Below, one piece after another: positions 1-7,984 of a DNA stretch of 64,000 nucleotides (position 1 is the first letter of the stretch; the number at the start of each line of letters is the position of its first letter). The position numbers were made by a program, and so were the translations under genes. The stretch comes from Variovorax sp. Root473 (GTDB lineage Bacteria > Pseudomonadota > Gammaproteobacteria > Burkholderiales > Burkholderiaceae_C), in assembly GCF_001426505.1 (NCBI RefSeq), contig NZ_LMEV01000019.1, forward strand, positions 1 through 64,000. Direction: 5' to 3'. The notes beneath the pieces were generated by a model. That model saw only the letters and a program-made list of their open reading frames with translations. It had not been told where the DNA came from and made no database searches.

Positions 1-147
1 CTCGGCGAAGCGCTTGACGCCGAAGCTCACGGGATGGTCGGCGTTGTTCAGGTGGCCGAAGCGAATCACGCGCTCCTGCTGTGCCCACGACGGAGCGGTG
101 AGGCCAGCGCACAGGCCGGCCACGGCAAGCATACGAAGAAGTTTCAC
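1..147 (-). CDS. dctP: TRAP transporter solute-binding protein, DctP family (5' part only)
   Basis: Reads leftwards and runs off the window edge, so only the first 49 codons are present. The start is a GTG with GAGGA about 8 nt upstream. The first ~22 residues form a signal peptide (positive start KLLR, hydrophobic AVAGLCAGL, cleavage after SWA). The mature start QQERVIRFGHLNNADHPVS is typical of periplasmic DctP proteins, which bind organic acids and deliver them to a DctQM permease. It is divergent from the IclR gene at 348 and shares its control region. The permease genes may lie beyond the left edge. Family assignment is good; the substrate is unknown. Confidence 0.8.
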   Translation of the reverse strand, partial: MKLLRMLAVAGLCAGLTAPSWAQQERVIRFGHLNNADHPVSFGVKRFAE

Positions 148-162
148 GAAGAGTCCTCAGGC

Positions 163-209
163 GGGAAGGAAGAAAAGGGGAAAGAAAAAAGGAAGGAGGA
201 GAGGAAAAA
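163..209 (-). other. 47-nt uninterrupted homopurine tract in dctP leader
   Basis: All 47 plus-strand bases are A or G, so the dctP leader RNA would carry a 47-nt pyrimidine-only stretch just upstream of its RBS. I see no hairpin in it. Its function is unknown. Confidence 0.6.
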
Positions 210-237
210 TGCAGGACGGTGGGGATCGTATTTTTAT

Positions 238-262
238 TGGAAAGAATTTCCATAATGGAAAT
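238..262. promoter_or_regulatory. Overlapping inverted repeats, probable IclR-family operator
   Basis: Positions 238-252 read TGGAAAGAATTTCCA. This is one base away from the E. coli IclR box (TGGAAATNATTTCCA). A second, overlapping palindrome at 246-262 is ATTTCCAT-A-ATGGAAAT, with 8-bp perfect arms. It lies between the divergent dctP (start 147) and the IclR gene (start 348), so it probably serves both autoregulation and dctP control. Confidence 0.6.
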
Positions 263-347
263 CCCTTCCCCGAGTTCTGCTACGCTGGCGACCCACGAGC
301 GGCGGGCCTCATGGCCCGCGTTGACGAGACGACACCCGGAGGACGAA

Positions 348-1130
348 ATGAGCGGAATACTGGAACGCAGCTTCAAGGTGCTGGAACATCTGGCGGAGCA
401 TCCCGAGGGGTGCGCGCTGTCGACGCTGGCCAGCGAATTGCAGATCCCTTTGAGTGCATCGCACCGGCTGCTCGCGGAACTCATCCGCTGCGGCTACGTG
501 CGGCAGGAGGCGCGCGACGGCCACTACGTGCTGACCATCAAGCTGGTGTCGATCAGCCTGTCGTTCCTCAGCCGCTCGGGCATCGTCGACATCGCGCAGC
601 CGCTGCTCGACCAGCTGGCCTCGACCTCGGGGGAACTCGTGCGCCTGGCGGTGGTCGATGGCGAAGACCTGACCTTCGTCGCCAAGGCGCAGGGCGCCAC
701 GCACGGCCTGCGCTACGACCCCGACATGGGCCTGTCGGTGGCGCTCTCGTGCAGCGCGGCTGGGCATGCGTGGCTCTCGACCATGAGCGAGGACGACGCG
801 ATGGCGCTCGTCGCCAGGAAGGGGCTGGGCAAGCCCGAGGACTACGGCCCCAAGGCGCCCACGTCGCTCAAGGCCGTGATGGCTTTCGTGAAGGCGGCGC
901 GCCAGCGCGGCTTCAGCATGATCAACGAGGTGTTCGCTCCCGCGATGACTGCCATGGCCGCGCCCGTGTTCGGCGCCGACGGCACGGCAATCGGGGTCGT
1001 CACCATCGCGGGCCCGTCGGTGCGGCTCACGCCGCAACGCATGGAAGCGCTCGGGCCGGCGCTGTGCCAGGCCGCCGAAGAGGTGGCGCGCGCCAGCGGG
1101 GCCTCGGCGCTGTTCAAGAAGAGGGCGTAG
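348..1130 (+). CDS. IclR-family transcriptional regulator
   Basis: A 260-residue regulator with an N-terminal winged helix-turn-helix (about residues 20-50, LSTLASELQIPLSASHRLL) and a C-terminal IclR effector domain (about 75-255). The start MSGILERS at 348 has GGAGGA 5 nt upstream; an earlier in-frame ATG at 255 lies inside the operator region and has no RBS. IclR proteins bind small organic acids and usually repress adjacent transport or catabolic genes. It sits between two DctP genes, the downstream one 46 bp away on the same strand, so it probably controls TRAP uptake of a carboxylate. The effector is not predictable. Confidence 0.9.
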   Translation: MSGILERSFKVLEHLAEHPEGCALSTLASELQIPLSASHRLLAELIRCGYVRQEARDGHYVLTIKLVSISLSFLSRSGIVDIAQPLLDQLASTSGELVRLAVVDGEDLTFVAKAQGATHGLRYDPDMGLSVALSCSAAGHAWLSTMSEDDAMALVARKGLGKPEDYGPKAPTSLKAVMAFVKAARQRGFSMINEVFAPAMTAMAAPVFGADGTAIGVVTIAGPSVRLTPQRMEALGPALCQAAEEVARASGASALFKKRA

Positions 1131-1176
1131 GCCCGGCCGGTTTCACCACCCCCCAAAAAGAGAAGGAGACATCACC

Positions 1177-2196
1177 ATGAAGACGAAGCATTCGAAGCGC
1201 ACCCTGCTGCTGGCCACCGTGGCGGCGACCCTCGCGTTCGCCGCTCCCGGCGCGTTCGCGCAGCTCAAGGAGCGCACCATCAAGTTCGCGTTCCAGAACC
1301 AGGCCGGCCATCCGCAGGCGCAGGGCGCGCAGAAGTTCGCCGACCTCGTGGCCGCGAAGTCGGGCGGCAAGATCACCGTGAAGCTGTTCCCCGGCGGAAC
1401 GCTCGGCGGCGACCTGCAGACCGTGTCGGCGCTGCAGGGCGGCACGGTGGAGATGACCGTGCTCAACGCCGGCATCCTGTCGGCGCAGGTGAAGGAGTTC
1501 GCGGCCTACGACTTCCCGTTCCTCTTCAACAGCGGCAAGGAAGCCGACGTGGTCACCGATGGCCCCTTCGGCCAGAAGATGATGGCCAGACTCGAAGACA
1601 AGGCGCTGCACGGACTGGGCTACTGGGACCTGGGCTTTCGCAACCTGACGAACAGCAAGCGCCCGATCGTCAAGGCCGACGACATCGCCGGCCTGAAGAT
1701 CCGCGTGATCCAGTCGCCGATCTACATCGACATGTTCGGCGCGCTGGGTGCCAATGCCACGCCGCTGCCGTTCCCCGAGCTGTACCCCGCACTCGACCAG
1801 AAGGCGGTCGACGGCCAGGAGAACCCGAACACGACCATCCTGTCGTCCAAGTTCGCGGAAGTGCAGAAGTACATCACCCAGACCCGCCACATCTACAACC
1901 CGCAGGCGCTGCTGATCAGCCGCAAGACCTGGGACGGCATGAGCGCCGACGAAAAGAAGATCGTCAACGAGGCCGCCGCCGAGGCCACCGTGTTCCAGCG
2001 CCAGGCCTCGCGCGGCGCCGCCGACAGCGCGCTCGACGCGCTCAAGAAGGCCGGCATGACCGTCTCCGAGCTGCCGCCCGAAGAGATGGCGAAGCTGCGC
2101 GCCAAGGTGAAGCCGGTGATCGACAAGTACACCGCGTCGGTCGGCGAGGCCACCGTCAAGGAGCTGATGGCTGAGATCGAGAAGGCGCGCAAGTAG
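1177..2196 (+). CDS. dctP: TRAP transporter solute-binding protein, DctP family
   Basis: 339 residues, the usual DctP length, with a cleavable signal peptide (about residues 1-28, cleavage at AFA-Q). The mature protein shows DctP hallmarks: strand 1 TIKFAFQN, GGTLGGD near residue 75, and the conserved segment from GLKIRVIQSP to the PLPFPELYPAL helix that carries the carboxylate-binding region. The RBS AGAAGGAG precedes the ATG. It is probably co-transcribed with the upstream IclR gene (46-bp gap). A terminator follows directly, with no DctQ or DctM gene, so it is an orphan binding protein that must share a permease encoded elsewhere, possibly with the partial dctP to the left. Substrate unknown. 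Confidence 0.92.
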   Translation: MKTKHSKRTLLLATVAATLAFAAPGAFAQLKERTIKFAFQNQAGHPQAQGAQKFADLVAAKSGGKITVKLFPGGTLGGDLQTVSALQGGTVEMTVLNAGILSAQVKEFAAYDFPFLFNSGKEADVVTDGPFGQKMMARLEDKALHGLGYWDLGFRNLTNSKRPIVKADDIAGLKIRVIQSPIYIDMFGALGANATPLPFPELYPALDQKAVDGQENPNTTILSSKFAEVQKYITQTRHIYNPQALLISRKTWDGMSADEKKIVNEAAAEATVFQRQASRGAADSALDALKKAGMTVSELPPEEMAKLRAKVKPVIDKYTASVGEATVKELMAEIEKARK

Positions 2197-2216
2197 TCGC
2201 AGAAGGCACGACTGGA

Positions 2217-2253
2217 GGCCGGGCGACAGGCGTGCGCCCGGCCCGTTTTGTTT
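2217..2253 (+). terminator. Rho-independent terminator after dctP
   Basis: A perfect 9-bp GC stem GGCCGGGCG (2217-2225) and CGCCCGGCC (2235-2243) with a 9-nt loop is followed by a T-rich run (TTTTGTTT). It separates the IclR-dctP unit from gdhA. Confidence 0.85.
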
Positions 2254-2351
2254 CAAATTGGGGCGTCGTGGCGACCACCGCCTCAAACAACGCACCTTCC
2301 GAGGGCTTTGCGCCTCAATTTGGTTCTCCAATCCGGCAAAATGCAGGATTC

Positions 2352-2365
2352 GCATAAGGTTATGC
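2352..2365. promoter_or_regulatory. Inverted repeat upstream of gdhA
   Basis: GCATAA-GG-TTATGC is a perfect 6-2-6 palindrome 27 bp upstream of the gdhA start codon, placed where a repressor or activator of gdhA could bind. No regulator is identified. Confidence 0.4.
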
Positions 2366-2391
2366 ACCGTTTTGGAAAACAGAGGATTGGA

Positions 2392-3735
2392 ATGAAGCAC
2401 GCATCCGCCGGGGGGTTCCTCGCACACGTCGCACAACGCAACCCCGGGCAGCCCGAGTACCTTCAGGCCGTGACCGAGGTCATGGAAAGCCTCTGGCCGT
2501 ACATCGAAAAGCACCCCAAGTACACGAGCCACAGCTTGCTGGAGCGGCTGGTCGAGCCCGAGCGCGTGATCATGTTCCGCGTATCCTGGGTGGACGACCA
2601 CGGCGAGGTGCAGGTCAACCGCGGTTTTCGCATCCAGCACAGCCTGGCCATCGGCCCCTACAAGGGCGGCATGCGCTTTCACCCCTCGGTGAACCTGTCG
2701 ATCCTGAAATTCCTCGCCTTCGAGCAGACCTTCAAGAACGCGCTGACCACGCTGCCCATGGGCGGCGGCAAGGGCGGCGCCGACTTCGACCCCAAGGGCA
2801 AGAGCCAGGGCGAGGTGATGCGCTTCTGTCAGGCGCTGGTGACCGAGCTGTTCCGCCACGTGGGCTCCGACACCGACGTGCCGGCCGGCGACGTGGGCGT
2901 GGGCGGGCGCGAGGTCGGCTTCATGGCCGGCATGGTCAAGAAGCTCACCAACCGCGCCGACTGTGTGTTCACGGGCAAGGGCCTGAGCTTCGGCGGCTCG
3001 CTGATCCGCCCTGAAGCCACCGGCTACGGCAACGTCTACTTCGCGCAGGAAATGCTCAAGCGCAGGGGCCGCAGCTTCGACGGCCTGCGCGTGAGCGTCT
3101 CGGGCGCGGGCAACGTGGCGCAGTACACCATCGAAAAGGCCATGGCGCTGGGCGCCAAGGTGGTCACCGTGTCGGACTCGAGCGGCACCGTGGTCGACGA
3201 GGACGGCTTCACGCCTGAAAAACTCGCGGTGCTGATGGACGTGAAGAACCACCTCTATGGCCGCGTGAGCGACTACGCCGAGCGCACCGGCACCCGCTTC
3301 GTGGCTGGCGCGACGCCGTGGCACGTGCCGGTCGACGTGGCACTGCCCAGTGCCACGCAGAACGAGCTCAACGAGGAAGACGCGCGCACGCTGGTGAAGA
3401 ACGGCGTGGTGTGCGTGGCCGAAGGCGCCAACATGCCCTCGACCATCGAGGCCGTGAAGGTGCTCGAAGGCCACGGCGTGCTGTATGCGCCGGGCAAGGC
3501 CAGCAACGCAGGGGGCGTGGCGACGTCGGGCCTGGAAATGAGCCAGAACGCGGCGCGCCTGTCATGGACGCGCGACGAGGTCGATGCGCGCCTGCTGCAG
3601 ATCATGCAGGGCATCCACGAGTCGTGCCTGCACTACGGTTCGCGCGCCGACGGCAGCGTGAGCTATGTGGATGGCGCGAACATCGCCGGCTTCGTGCGCG
3701 TGGCCGACGCGATGCTGGCGCAGGGCGTGGTCTGA
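2392..3735 (+). CDS. gdhA: Glutamate dehydrogenase, NADP-type
   Basis: Catalyses reductive amination of 2-oxoglutarate with ammonium to glutamate in the cytoplasm. The 447 residues match the hexameric bacterial enzyme. Visible motifs include KGGMRFHPSVN (substrate binding), PMGGGKGG with the catalytic lysine, and a Rossmann segment GAGNVAQY for the dinucleotide. The start MKHASAGG at 2392 has AGAGGA upstream; longer in-frame starts would reach into the preceding terminator. It is monocistronic, with a terminator upstream and a convergent gene downstream. NADP preference is inferred from overall similarity to the 450-residue anabolic class, not from a decisive residue. Confidence 0.95.
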   Translation: MKHASAGGFLAHVAQRNPGQPEYLQAVTEVMESLWPYIEKHPKYTSHSLLERLVEPERVIMFRVSWVDDHGEVQVNRGFRIQHSLAIGPYKGGMRFHPSVNLSILKFLAFEQTFKNALTTLPMGGGKGGADFDPKGKSQGEVMRFCQALVTELFRHVGSDTDVPAGDVGVGGREVGFMAGMVKKLTNRADCVFTGKGLSFGGSLIRPEATGYGNVYFAQEMLKRRGRSFDGLRVSVSGAGNVAQYTIEKAMALGAKVVTVSDSSGTVVDEDGFTPEKLAVLMDVKNHLYGRVSDYAERTGTRFVAGATPWHVPVDVALPSATQNELNEEDARTLVKNGVVCVAEGANMPSTIEAVKVLEGHGVLYAPGKASNAGGVATSGLEMSQNAARLSWTRDEVDARLLQIMQGIHESCLHYGSRADGSVSYVDGANIAGFVRVADAMLAQGVV

Positions 3736-3757
3736 GCTGAGGGTTCAGGCCCGGGGC

Positions 3758-3997
3758 TCAGAGCTCGATGAACGAAGAGGTCGCCTTGTTCAGTGCGAGG
3801 CGGCCCTTCGCGGTGATCGATTCCACCTGGGCCAGCTGACGGATTGCGCGCTCGTCGGACGCGTGCTCCGACGGCGGAATGAAAGCAGTCACGAGCTCGG
3901 CGGCACGCAGCACGCGCAGCCGGTCGATGTCTGCGGGCGTGTGGAGGACGTATGGCAATTTCTGCTCGGCGATGGTCCGAAGAAATTCCATGGACAT
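3758..3997 (-). CDS. Small conserved-looking protein of unknown function
   Basis: 79 residues, convergent with gdhA. The start MSMEFLRTIAEQ at 3997 has a good SD (AAGGAG, 8 nt upstream); a longer frame to 4048 lacks one. The protein appears mostly helical (FLRTIAEQKLPYVLHTPADIDRL; RAIRQLAQVESITAKGR) with no signal peptide, membrane segment or cysteine. I do not recognise the family. The strong RBS and ordinary codon use argue that it is real. Confidence 0.65.
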   Translation of the reverse strand: MSMEFLRTIAEQKLPYVLHTPADIDRLRVLRAAELVTAFIPPSEHASDERAIRQLAQVESITAKGRLALNKATSSFIEL

Positions 3998-4032
3998 GGG
4001 GCGTCTCCTTGTCTTGATGGGCGGTTCGGACA

Positions 4033-4044
4033 TTGTGCGCACAA
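4033..4044. promoter_or_regulatory. 12-bp perfect palindrome upstream of small gene
   Basis: TTGTGCGCACAA lies 36 bp upstream of the start at 3997 in an otherwise gene-free stretch (3998-4159). It could be an operator; the regulator is unknown. The rest of that stretch shows nothing else. Confidence 0.3.
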
Positions 4045-4159
4045 ACAATTAGCGCTGTCTAAACCCTGCGATGCGCATGCCTTTGTCGCGTGTACCGAAG
4101 TGTTCTTTTTGCAAGCGCAAACGGTGGCGGTGTGCCGGTTTGTTTCTGCCCGTGTCCGG

Positions 4160-5287
4160 CTACCGCAGGGCGGCTTGCATTGGCCATGCCGTGGTGTCGG
4201 GCCGCAGCAGGTGCCAGACCACCGGATCGATGCCGTCGAAGGTTGAGCGGTAGCGATCGGACAGCCGGTTCTCGTCGGTCACGTCGCGGATCACGATGCC
4301 GTCGATGCGTTGCGCATGCGCGCGGAACACCTGCGCATAGATCTCGGGATCGGCCTCGCCCGAGTCGCCCACGAGCACGAAACGGCGCTGCGGAAATTCG
4401 GCCAGCAGCCGCTCGATCATGCCGAGCTTGTGCGCGCGCGATTCTTCACCGCTGGGAATGAGCGTGCGCCACGTGGTGCTCTCGCGCAGGTGCATGCTGC
4501 CGGCGGGAAAGTCGGCGTCGCGAATGAAATCGGTGAGTGCGGGGTACAGCTGGATCGGGCTGCCCGAAAGGTAGTGAAAGCGCGTGCCCGGCACCTGCGC
4601 CAGCGCGCGGTAGTATGCCGCCATGCCCGGTGCGGCCTCGAAGCGGCGCGCGAAGGTGTTCAGCAGCATCTCGCGCCGGTCGCGCACCTGGGTGCGCTTG
4701 ATGGTGTCGTCGATGTCCGAGATGACCGACACGCCCTGCGCGGGCACGATCTGCGCACGGCCGCGAAAGCGCGGCAGCAGCTCGCCCGGGCCGGTCACGC
4801 CGTGGAACGGCAGCCATTCCTGCGAGGCCGGGATGTGCGAGGCCTCGATGACCGCGCGCAGGTTGCTGCGGCCGTCGGCGCCCGTGGGTGGCATCGTGAG
4901 GCGCGTGGCCGACCCGTCGAAGACGACGTCGATCACCTTGTCTTCTTCCGACTCGGCATGGAACAGGGCGGTGCGCTGGCTGAAGCGCAATCGTGCGGCC
5001 GGCGAGAGTCTCTTCAGGCTCATGCCGAGGTAGCGCGCGAGCGCGGCGTCCAGGCCCCAACGCTGTTCGCGCTCGAACACCCAGGCATGCACATCGACTT
5101 CGATGCGGCCGTCGGCGGTCGGGCGCGCGGTGCCGGGCATGAAGAGCGCTTCTTCGTCCGGCTCCAGCGGACCGGCGGCGTGCAGGGCCTGAAGCGGCGC
5201 GAGGCCAGTGAGCAGCGCGGCACCGGCCAGCACGGTGCGCCGCGAGAGCAGCGGCACGGTGCCGGACGTGCGGCGCGGCGTTGTCAT
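4160..5287 (-). CDS. App1-like phosphatidate phosphatase domain protein (DUF2183)
   Basis: 375 residues. Residues 191-195 are DIDDT within SDIDDTIK, the DxDxT nucleophile motif of the haloacid dehalogenase fold as used in the yeast App1 catalytic domain. LVGDSGEADPEIYAQV further on supplies the second acidic motif. The N-terminus has a twin-arginine-like signal (SRRTVLAG followed by a hydrophobic stretch ending LHA), so export is likely. The ATG overlaps the dfrA stop (ATGA, 5284-5287), so it is the third gene of a thyA-dfrA-app1 operon. Dephosphorylation of a lipid phosphate is inferred from the family; the bacterial role is not established. Confidence 0.8.
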   Translation of the reverse strand: MTTPRRTSGTVPLLSRRTVLAGAALLTGLAPLQALHAAGPLEPDEEALFMPGTARPTADGRIEVDVHAWVFEREQRWGLDAALARYLGMSLKRLSPAARLRFSQRTALFHAESEEDKVIDVVFDGSATRLTMPPTGADGRSNLRAVIEASHIPASQEWLPFHGVTGPGELLPRFRGRAQIVPAQGVSVISDIDDTIKRTQVRDRREMLLNTFARRFEAAPGMAAYYRALAQVPGTRFHYLSGSPIQLYPALTDFIRDADFPAGSMHLRESTTWRTLIPSGEESRAHKLGMIERLLAEFPQRRFVLVGDSGEADPEIYAQVFRAHAQRIDGIVIRDVTDENRLSDRYRSTFDGIDPVVWHLLRPDTTAWPMQAALR

Positions 5288-5802
5288 GCCGCGGCGCGCT
5301 CGTAGGTCACGAAGCTGAAGGGCAGGCCGTCCTTGGCCGAGACATGCGACTCGCGCTGCGTCTCGCGCCACACGGCGGCGTCGAGTTCCGGTGCGTGCGC
5401 ATCGCCTTCGTAGTCGCGTGCGATTTCGGTGACCACGGCACGCTGGGCCAGCGGCTCGGCTTCGGCGTAGATCTGGGCGCCGCCGATCACCCAGACGTCG
5501 GGCAGCTTCAGCGCTTCGCACCATGCGATCGCCTCCTGCAGGCTGCCCGCACGCTGCGCGCCCTCGGCGGCCCAGTCGGCCTGCCGCGTGATCACGATGT
5601 TCTGACGGCCCGGCAACGGGCGAAAGCGCGGCGGCAGCGAATCCCAGGTCTTGCGCCCCATGATCACCGGCGCGCCCAACGTCTGCTGCTTGAAGTGCGC
5701 CATGTCCTCGGGCAGGTGCCAGGGAATGGTGTTGTTCACGCCGATCACGCCGTTGGCGGCACGCGCGAAGATCAGGTGGATGCGGGGCGCGGCGGTACTC
5801 AT
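5284..5802 (-). CDS. folA: Dihydrofolate reductase
   Basis: Reduces dihydrofolate to tetrahydrofolate with NADPH, regenerating the cofactor used up by thymidylate synthase. 172 residues, with the classic N-terminus (LIFARAANGVIGVNNTIPWHLPEDM split by a short loop), the NADPH segment MGRKTWDSLP and WVIGGAQIY. The ATG lies 5 nt beyond the thyA stop, and its stop overlaps the next gene's start, so thyA-dfrA-app1 are translationally coupled. All expected catalytic features are present, including the acidic residue in LPEDM. Confidence 0.96.
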   Translation of the reverse strand: MSTAAPRIHLIFARAANGVIGVNNTIPWHLPEDMAHFKQQTLGAPVIMGRKTWDSLPPRFRPLPGRQNIVITRQADWAAEGAQRAGSLQEAIAWCEALKLPDVWVIGGAQIYAEAEPLAQRAVVTEIARDYEGDAHAPELDAAVWRETQRESHVSAKDGLPFSFVTYERAAA

Positions 5803-5807
5803 GGCGC

Positions 5808-6647
5808 TCACACCGCGACCGGTGCCTTGATCGGATCGCCGTGCTTGTAGTCGAGCACCTCGAAGTCTTCGTACTGGTAGTCGAAGATCGAGTCGGGCTT
5901 GCGCTTGATGTTCAGCGTGGGGTAGGGGAAGGGCGTGCGGCTGAGCTGCAGCTTCACCTGCTCGGCGTGGTTGCTGTAGATGTGGCAGTCGCCGCCGGTC
6001 CAGATGAAGTCGCCCACGTCGAGGTCGCACTGCTGCGCGACCATGTGCGTGAGGAGGGCGTAGCTGGCGATGTTGAAGGGCACGCCCAGGAAGATGTCGG
6101 CGCTGCGCTGGTAGAGCTGGCAACTCAGCTTGCCGCGCTCGCCCTCGGCCTGCGGCGGTGCCACGTAGAACTGGAAGAAGGCGTGGCAGGGCATGAGCGC
6201 CATCTTCGACAGCTCGGCCACGTTCCAGGCGCTCACGATGATGCGGCGCGAGTCGGGGTTGGTCTTCAGCGTCTTGATGACGTCGGAAATCTGGTCGATG
6301 TGGCCGCCGTCGGGCGTGGGCCAGCTGCGCCACTGCACGCCGTACACCGGGCCCAGGTCGCCGTCTTCGCGCGCCCATTCGTCCCAGATGGTGACGCCGC
6401 GTTCCTTGAGCCAGTTGTTGTTGCTCGAGCCGGTCAGGAACCACAGCAGTTCCTGGATGATGGATTTCAGGTGCACCTTCTTCGTGGTCACCAGCGGAAA
6501 GCCCTCGTTCAGGTCGAAGCGCATCTGGTGGCCGAAGACGCTCTTGGTGCCCGTGCCCGTGCGGTCGCTCTTGAACACGCCATGGGTGTCGACATGGCGC
6601 ATGAAGTCTTCGTACTGGGCGCGGATGGGGCGGGTTGACGAGGTCAT
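5808..6647 (-). CDS. thyA: Thymidylate synthase
   Basis: Makes dTMP from dUMP with methylene-tetrahydrofolate. 279 residues, slightly longer than the 264-residue E. coli enzyme. The nucleophile is Cys154 in LMPCHAFFQFYV; the phosphate-binding RSADIFLGVPFNIASYA and GGDCHIYSNH segments are intact. First gene of the thyA-dfrA operon, which couples use and regeneration of the folate cofactor. No Shine-Dalgarno is seen before the ATG; a TAAAAT hexamer sits at 6655-6660, so a very short leader is possible. Only 36 bp separate it from the divergent nitrile hydratase operon. Confidence 0.97.
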   Translation of the reverse strand: MTSSTRPIRAQYEDFMRHVDTHGVFKSDRTGTGTKSVFGHQMRFDLNEGFPLVTTKKVHLKSIIQELLWFLTGSSNNNWLKERGVTIWDEWAREDGDLGPVYGVQWRSWPTPDGGHIDQISDVIKTLKTNPDSRRIIVSAWNVAELSKMALMPCHAFFQFYVAPPQAEGERGKLSCQLYQRSADIFLGVPFNIASYALLTHMVAQQCDLDVGDFIWTGGDCHIYSNHAEQVKLQLSRTPFPYPTLNIKRKPDSIFDYQYEDFEVLDYKHGDPIKAPVAV

Positions 6648-6683
6648 GTTGGGAATTTTACGGGGCCGCGCTAGCATCGGCCG

Positions 6684-7322
6684 ATGACCGGCAATGACCA
6701 CTCCCACGACCATTCCCACGACCACAGCGAACTCGGCGAGATGGACCTGCGCGTGCGCGCCCTGGAAAGCGTGCTCACCCAAAAGGGCTACATCGACCCC
6801 GCTGCGCTCGATGCGCTGATCGACACATACCAGACCCGCATCGGTCCGCGCAACGGCGCACGGGTGGTGGCGCGGGCGTGGGTCGACCCGACCTTCCATG
6901 ACTGGCTGATGGCCGATGCGACGGCGGCGATCGCCTCGCTGGGCTACACCGGCCGCCAGGGCGAGCACATGGTGGCCGTGGCGAACACCGACGACCAGCA
7001 CCACATGGTCGTCTGCACCCTGTGCAGCTGCTACCCGTGGCCCGTGCTCGGCCTGCCGCCCACCTGGTACAAGAGCGCGCCGTACCGCTCGCGCGCCGTG
7101 AAAGATCCGCGCGGCGTGCTGGCCGATTTCGGCACGACGTTGCCCGAGACCACGCGCATCCGCGTCTGGGACTCGACCGCCGAGGTGCGCTACCTCGTGA
7201 TCCCGCAGCGCCCGGCCGGCACCGAGGGCTGGAGCGAGGATGAACTGGCCGCGCTGGTGTCGCGCGATTCGATGATCGGCACGCGGGTGGTCGAAGTCCC
7301 CTCGGCAAGGAGCGGCGCATGA
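6684..7322 (+). CDS. nthA: Nitrile hydratase alpha subunit, cobalt type
   Basis: Hydrates nitriles to amides together with the beta subunit. Residues 110-116 are VCTLCSC: Cys111, Cys114, Ser115 and Cys116 form the metal claw, and the Thr in CTLCSC is the signature of cobalt rather than iron enzymes. 212 residues. The N-terminus is His-rich (HSHDHSHDHS, residues 6-15), as in the Pseudomonas putida cobalt enzyme. Its stop overlaps the nthB start (ATGA, 7319-7322). No strong SD is seen before the ATG. Confidence 0.95.
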   Translation: MTGNDHSHDHSHDHSELGEMDLRVRALESVLTQKGYIDPAALDALIDTYQTRIGPRNGARVVARAWVDPTFHDWLMADATAAIASLGYTGRQGEHMVAVANTDDQHHMVVCTLCSCYPWPVLGLPPTWYKSAPYRSRAVKDPRGVLADFGTTLPETTRIRVWDSTAEVRYLVIPQRPAGTEGWSEDELAALVSRDSMIGTRVVEVPSARSGA

Positions 7323-7984
7323 CCTACACCACACACGCCGACCTCGGCGGCCAACCCGGTTTCGGCCCCGTCGCGCCCGAGCCCGAGGGCGAGCTGTTCC
7401 ACGCCGATTGGGAGCCGCGCGCGCTGGCGCTCACGCTGGCCATGGGCGCGACCGGCTCCTGGAACATCGATGCGAGCCGTGCCGTGCGCGAGACGCTGCC
7501 GAACTACCGCGACCTGAGCTACTACCAGATCTGGTTCGGCGCGCTGGAGCAGCTCATGCTGCAGCGCGGCCAGGTCTTCGCGGACGAGCTCGCGTCCGGC
7601 CAGATGCAGCACCCCGCTGCGCCAGTCGCCCGCGTGCTGCAGGCCGCGAACGTGCCCGCCGTGCTCGCCAAGGGCTCCGCCACCGAACGCCCCGCATCGG
7701 CGCCCGCACGCTTCGCGGTCGGCCAGGCCGTGCGCATGCACCTGGGCCGCGTCGAGCACCACACGCGCCTGCCGGACTATGTGCAGGGCAGGCGCGGCAC
7801 GATCGAGCACATCCACGGCGCGCACGTGTTCGCCGATGCAAACGCGCAGGGTCTGGGCGAGCAGCCGCAATGGCTCTACACCGTGGTCTTCGACGAAGCC
7901 GAACTGTGGGGCGACGACGCGCCGCGCCAGAACCTCGCGGTGTCGGTCGATGCGTGGGAAAGTTACCTGGAGCCGGCGGCATGA
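7319..7984 (+). CDS. nthB: Nitrile hydratase beta subunit
   Basis: Structural partner of NthA that completes the active-site cavity. 221 residues, starting with the typical DLGGQPGFGPV segment. Residues ~35-90 contain the conserved LALTLAMGATGSWNID stretch and the RETLPNYRDLSYYQIW helix, and the C-terminal SH3-like barrel contains VRMHLGRVEHHTRLPDY and GRRGTIEHIHGAHVFAD. Translationally coupled to nthA upstream and to the activator gene downstream by ATGA overlaps. Confidence 0.95.
   Translation: MTYTTHADLGGQPGFGPVAPEPEGELFHADWEPRALALTLAMGATGSWNIDASRAVRETLPNYRDLSYYQIWFGALEQLMLQRGQVFADELASGQMQHPAAPVARVLQAANVPAVLAKGSATERPASAPARFAVGQAVRMHLGRVEHHTRLPDYVQGRRGTIEHIHGAHVFADANAQGLGEQPQWLYTVVFDEAELWGDDAPRQNLAVSVDAWESYLEPAA

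Noticed and set aside
1114..3474. A 786-codon minus-strand open frame, and many similarly long antisense frames (for example at 22134-23993, 33188-35062, 45824-47836, 56517-58376)
   Set aside because: They lie opposite well-supported genes, are rich in His/Arg/Ala/Gly repeats typical of GC-rich antisense frames, and lack family motifs and RBS.
6641..6660. Leaderless thyA transcript from the TAAAAT hexamer
   Set aside because: No acceptable -35 at the right distance, so kept only as a remark in the thyA entry.
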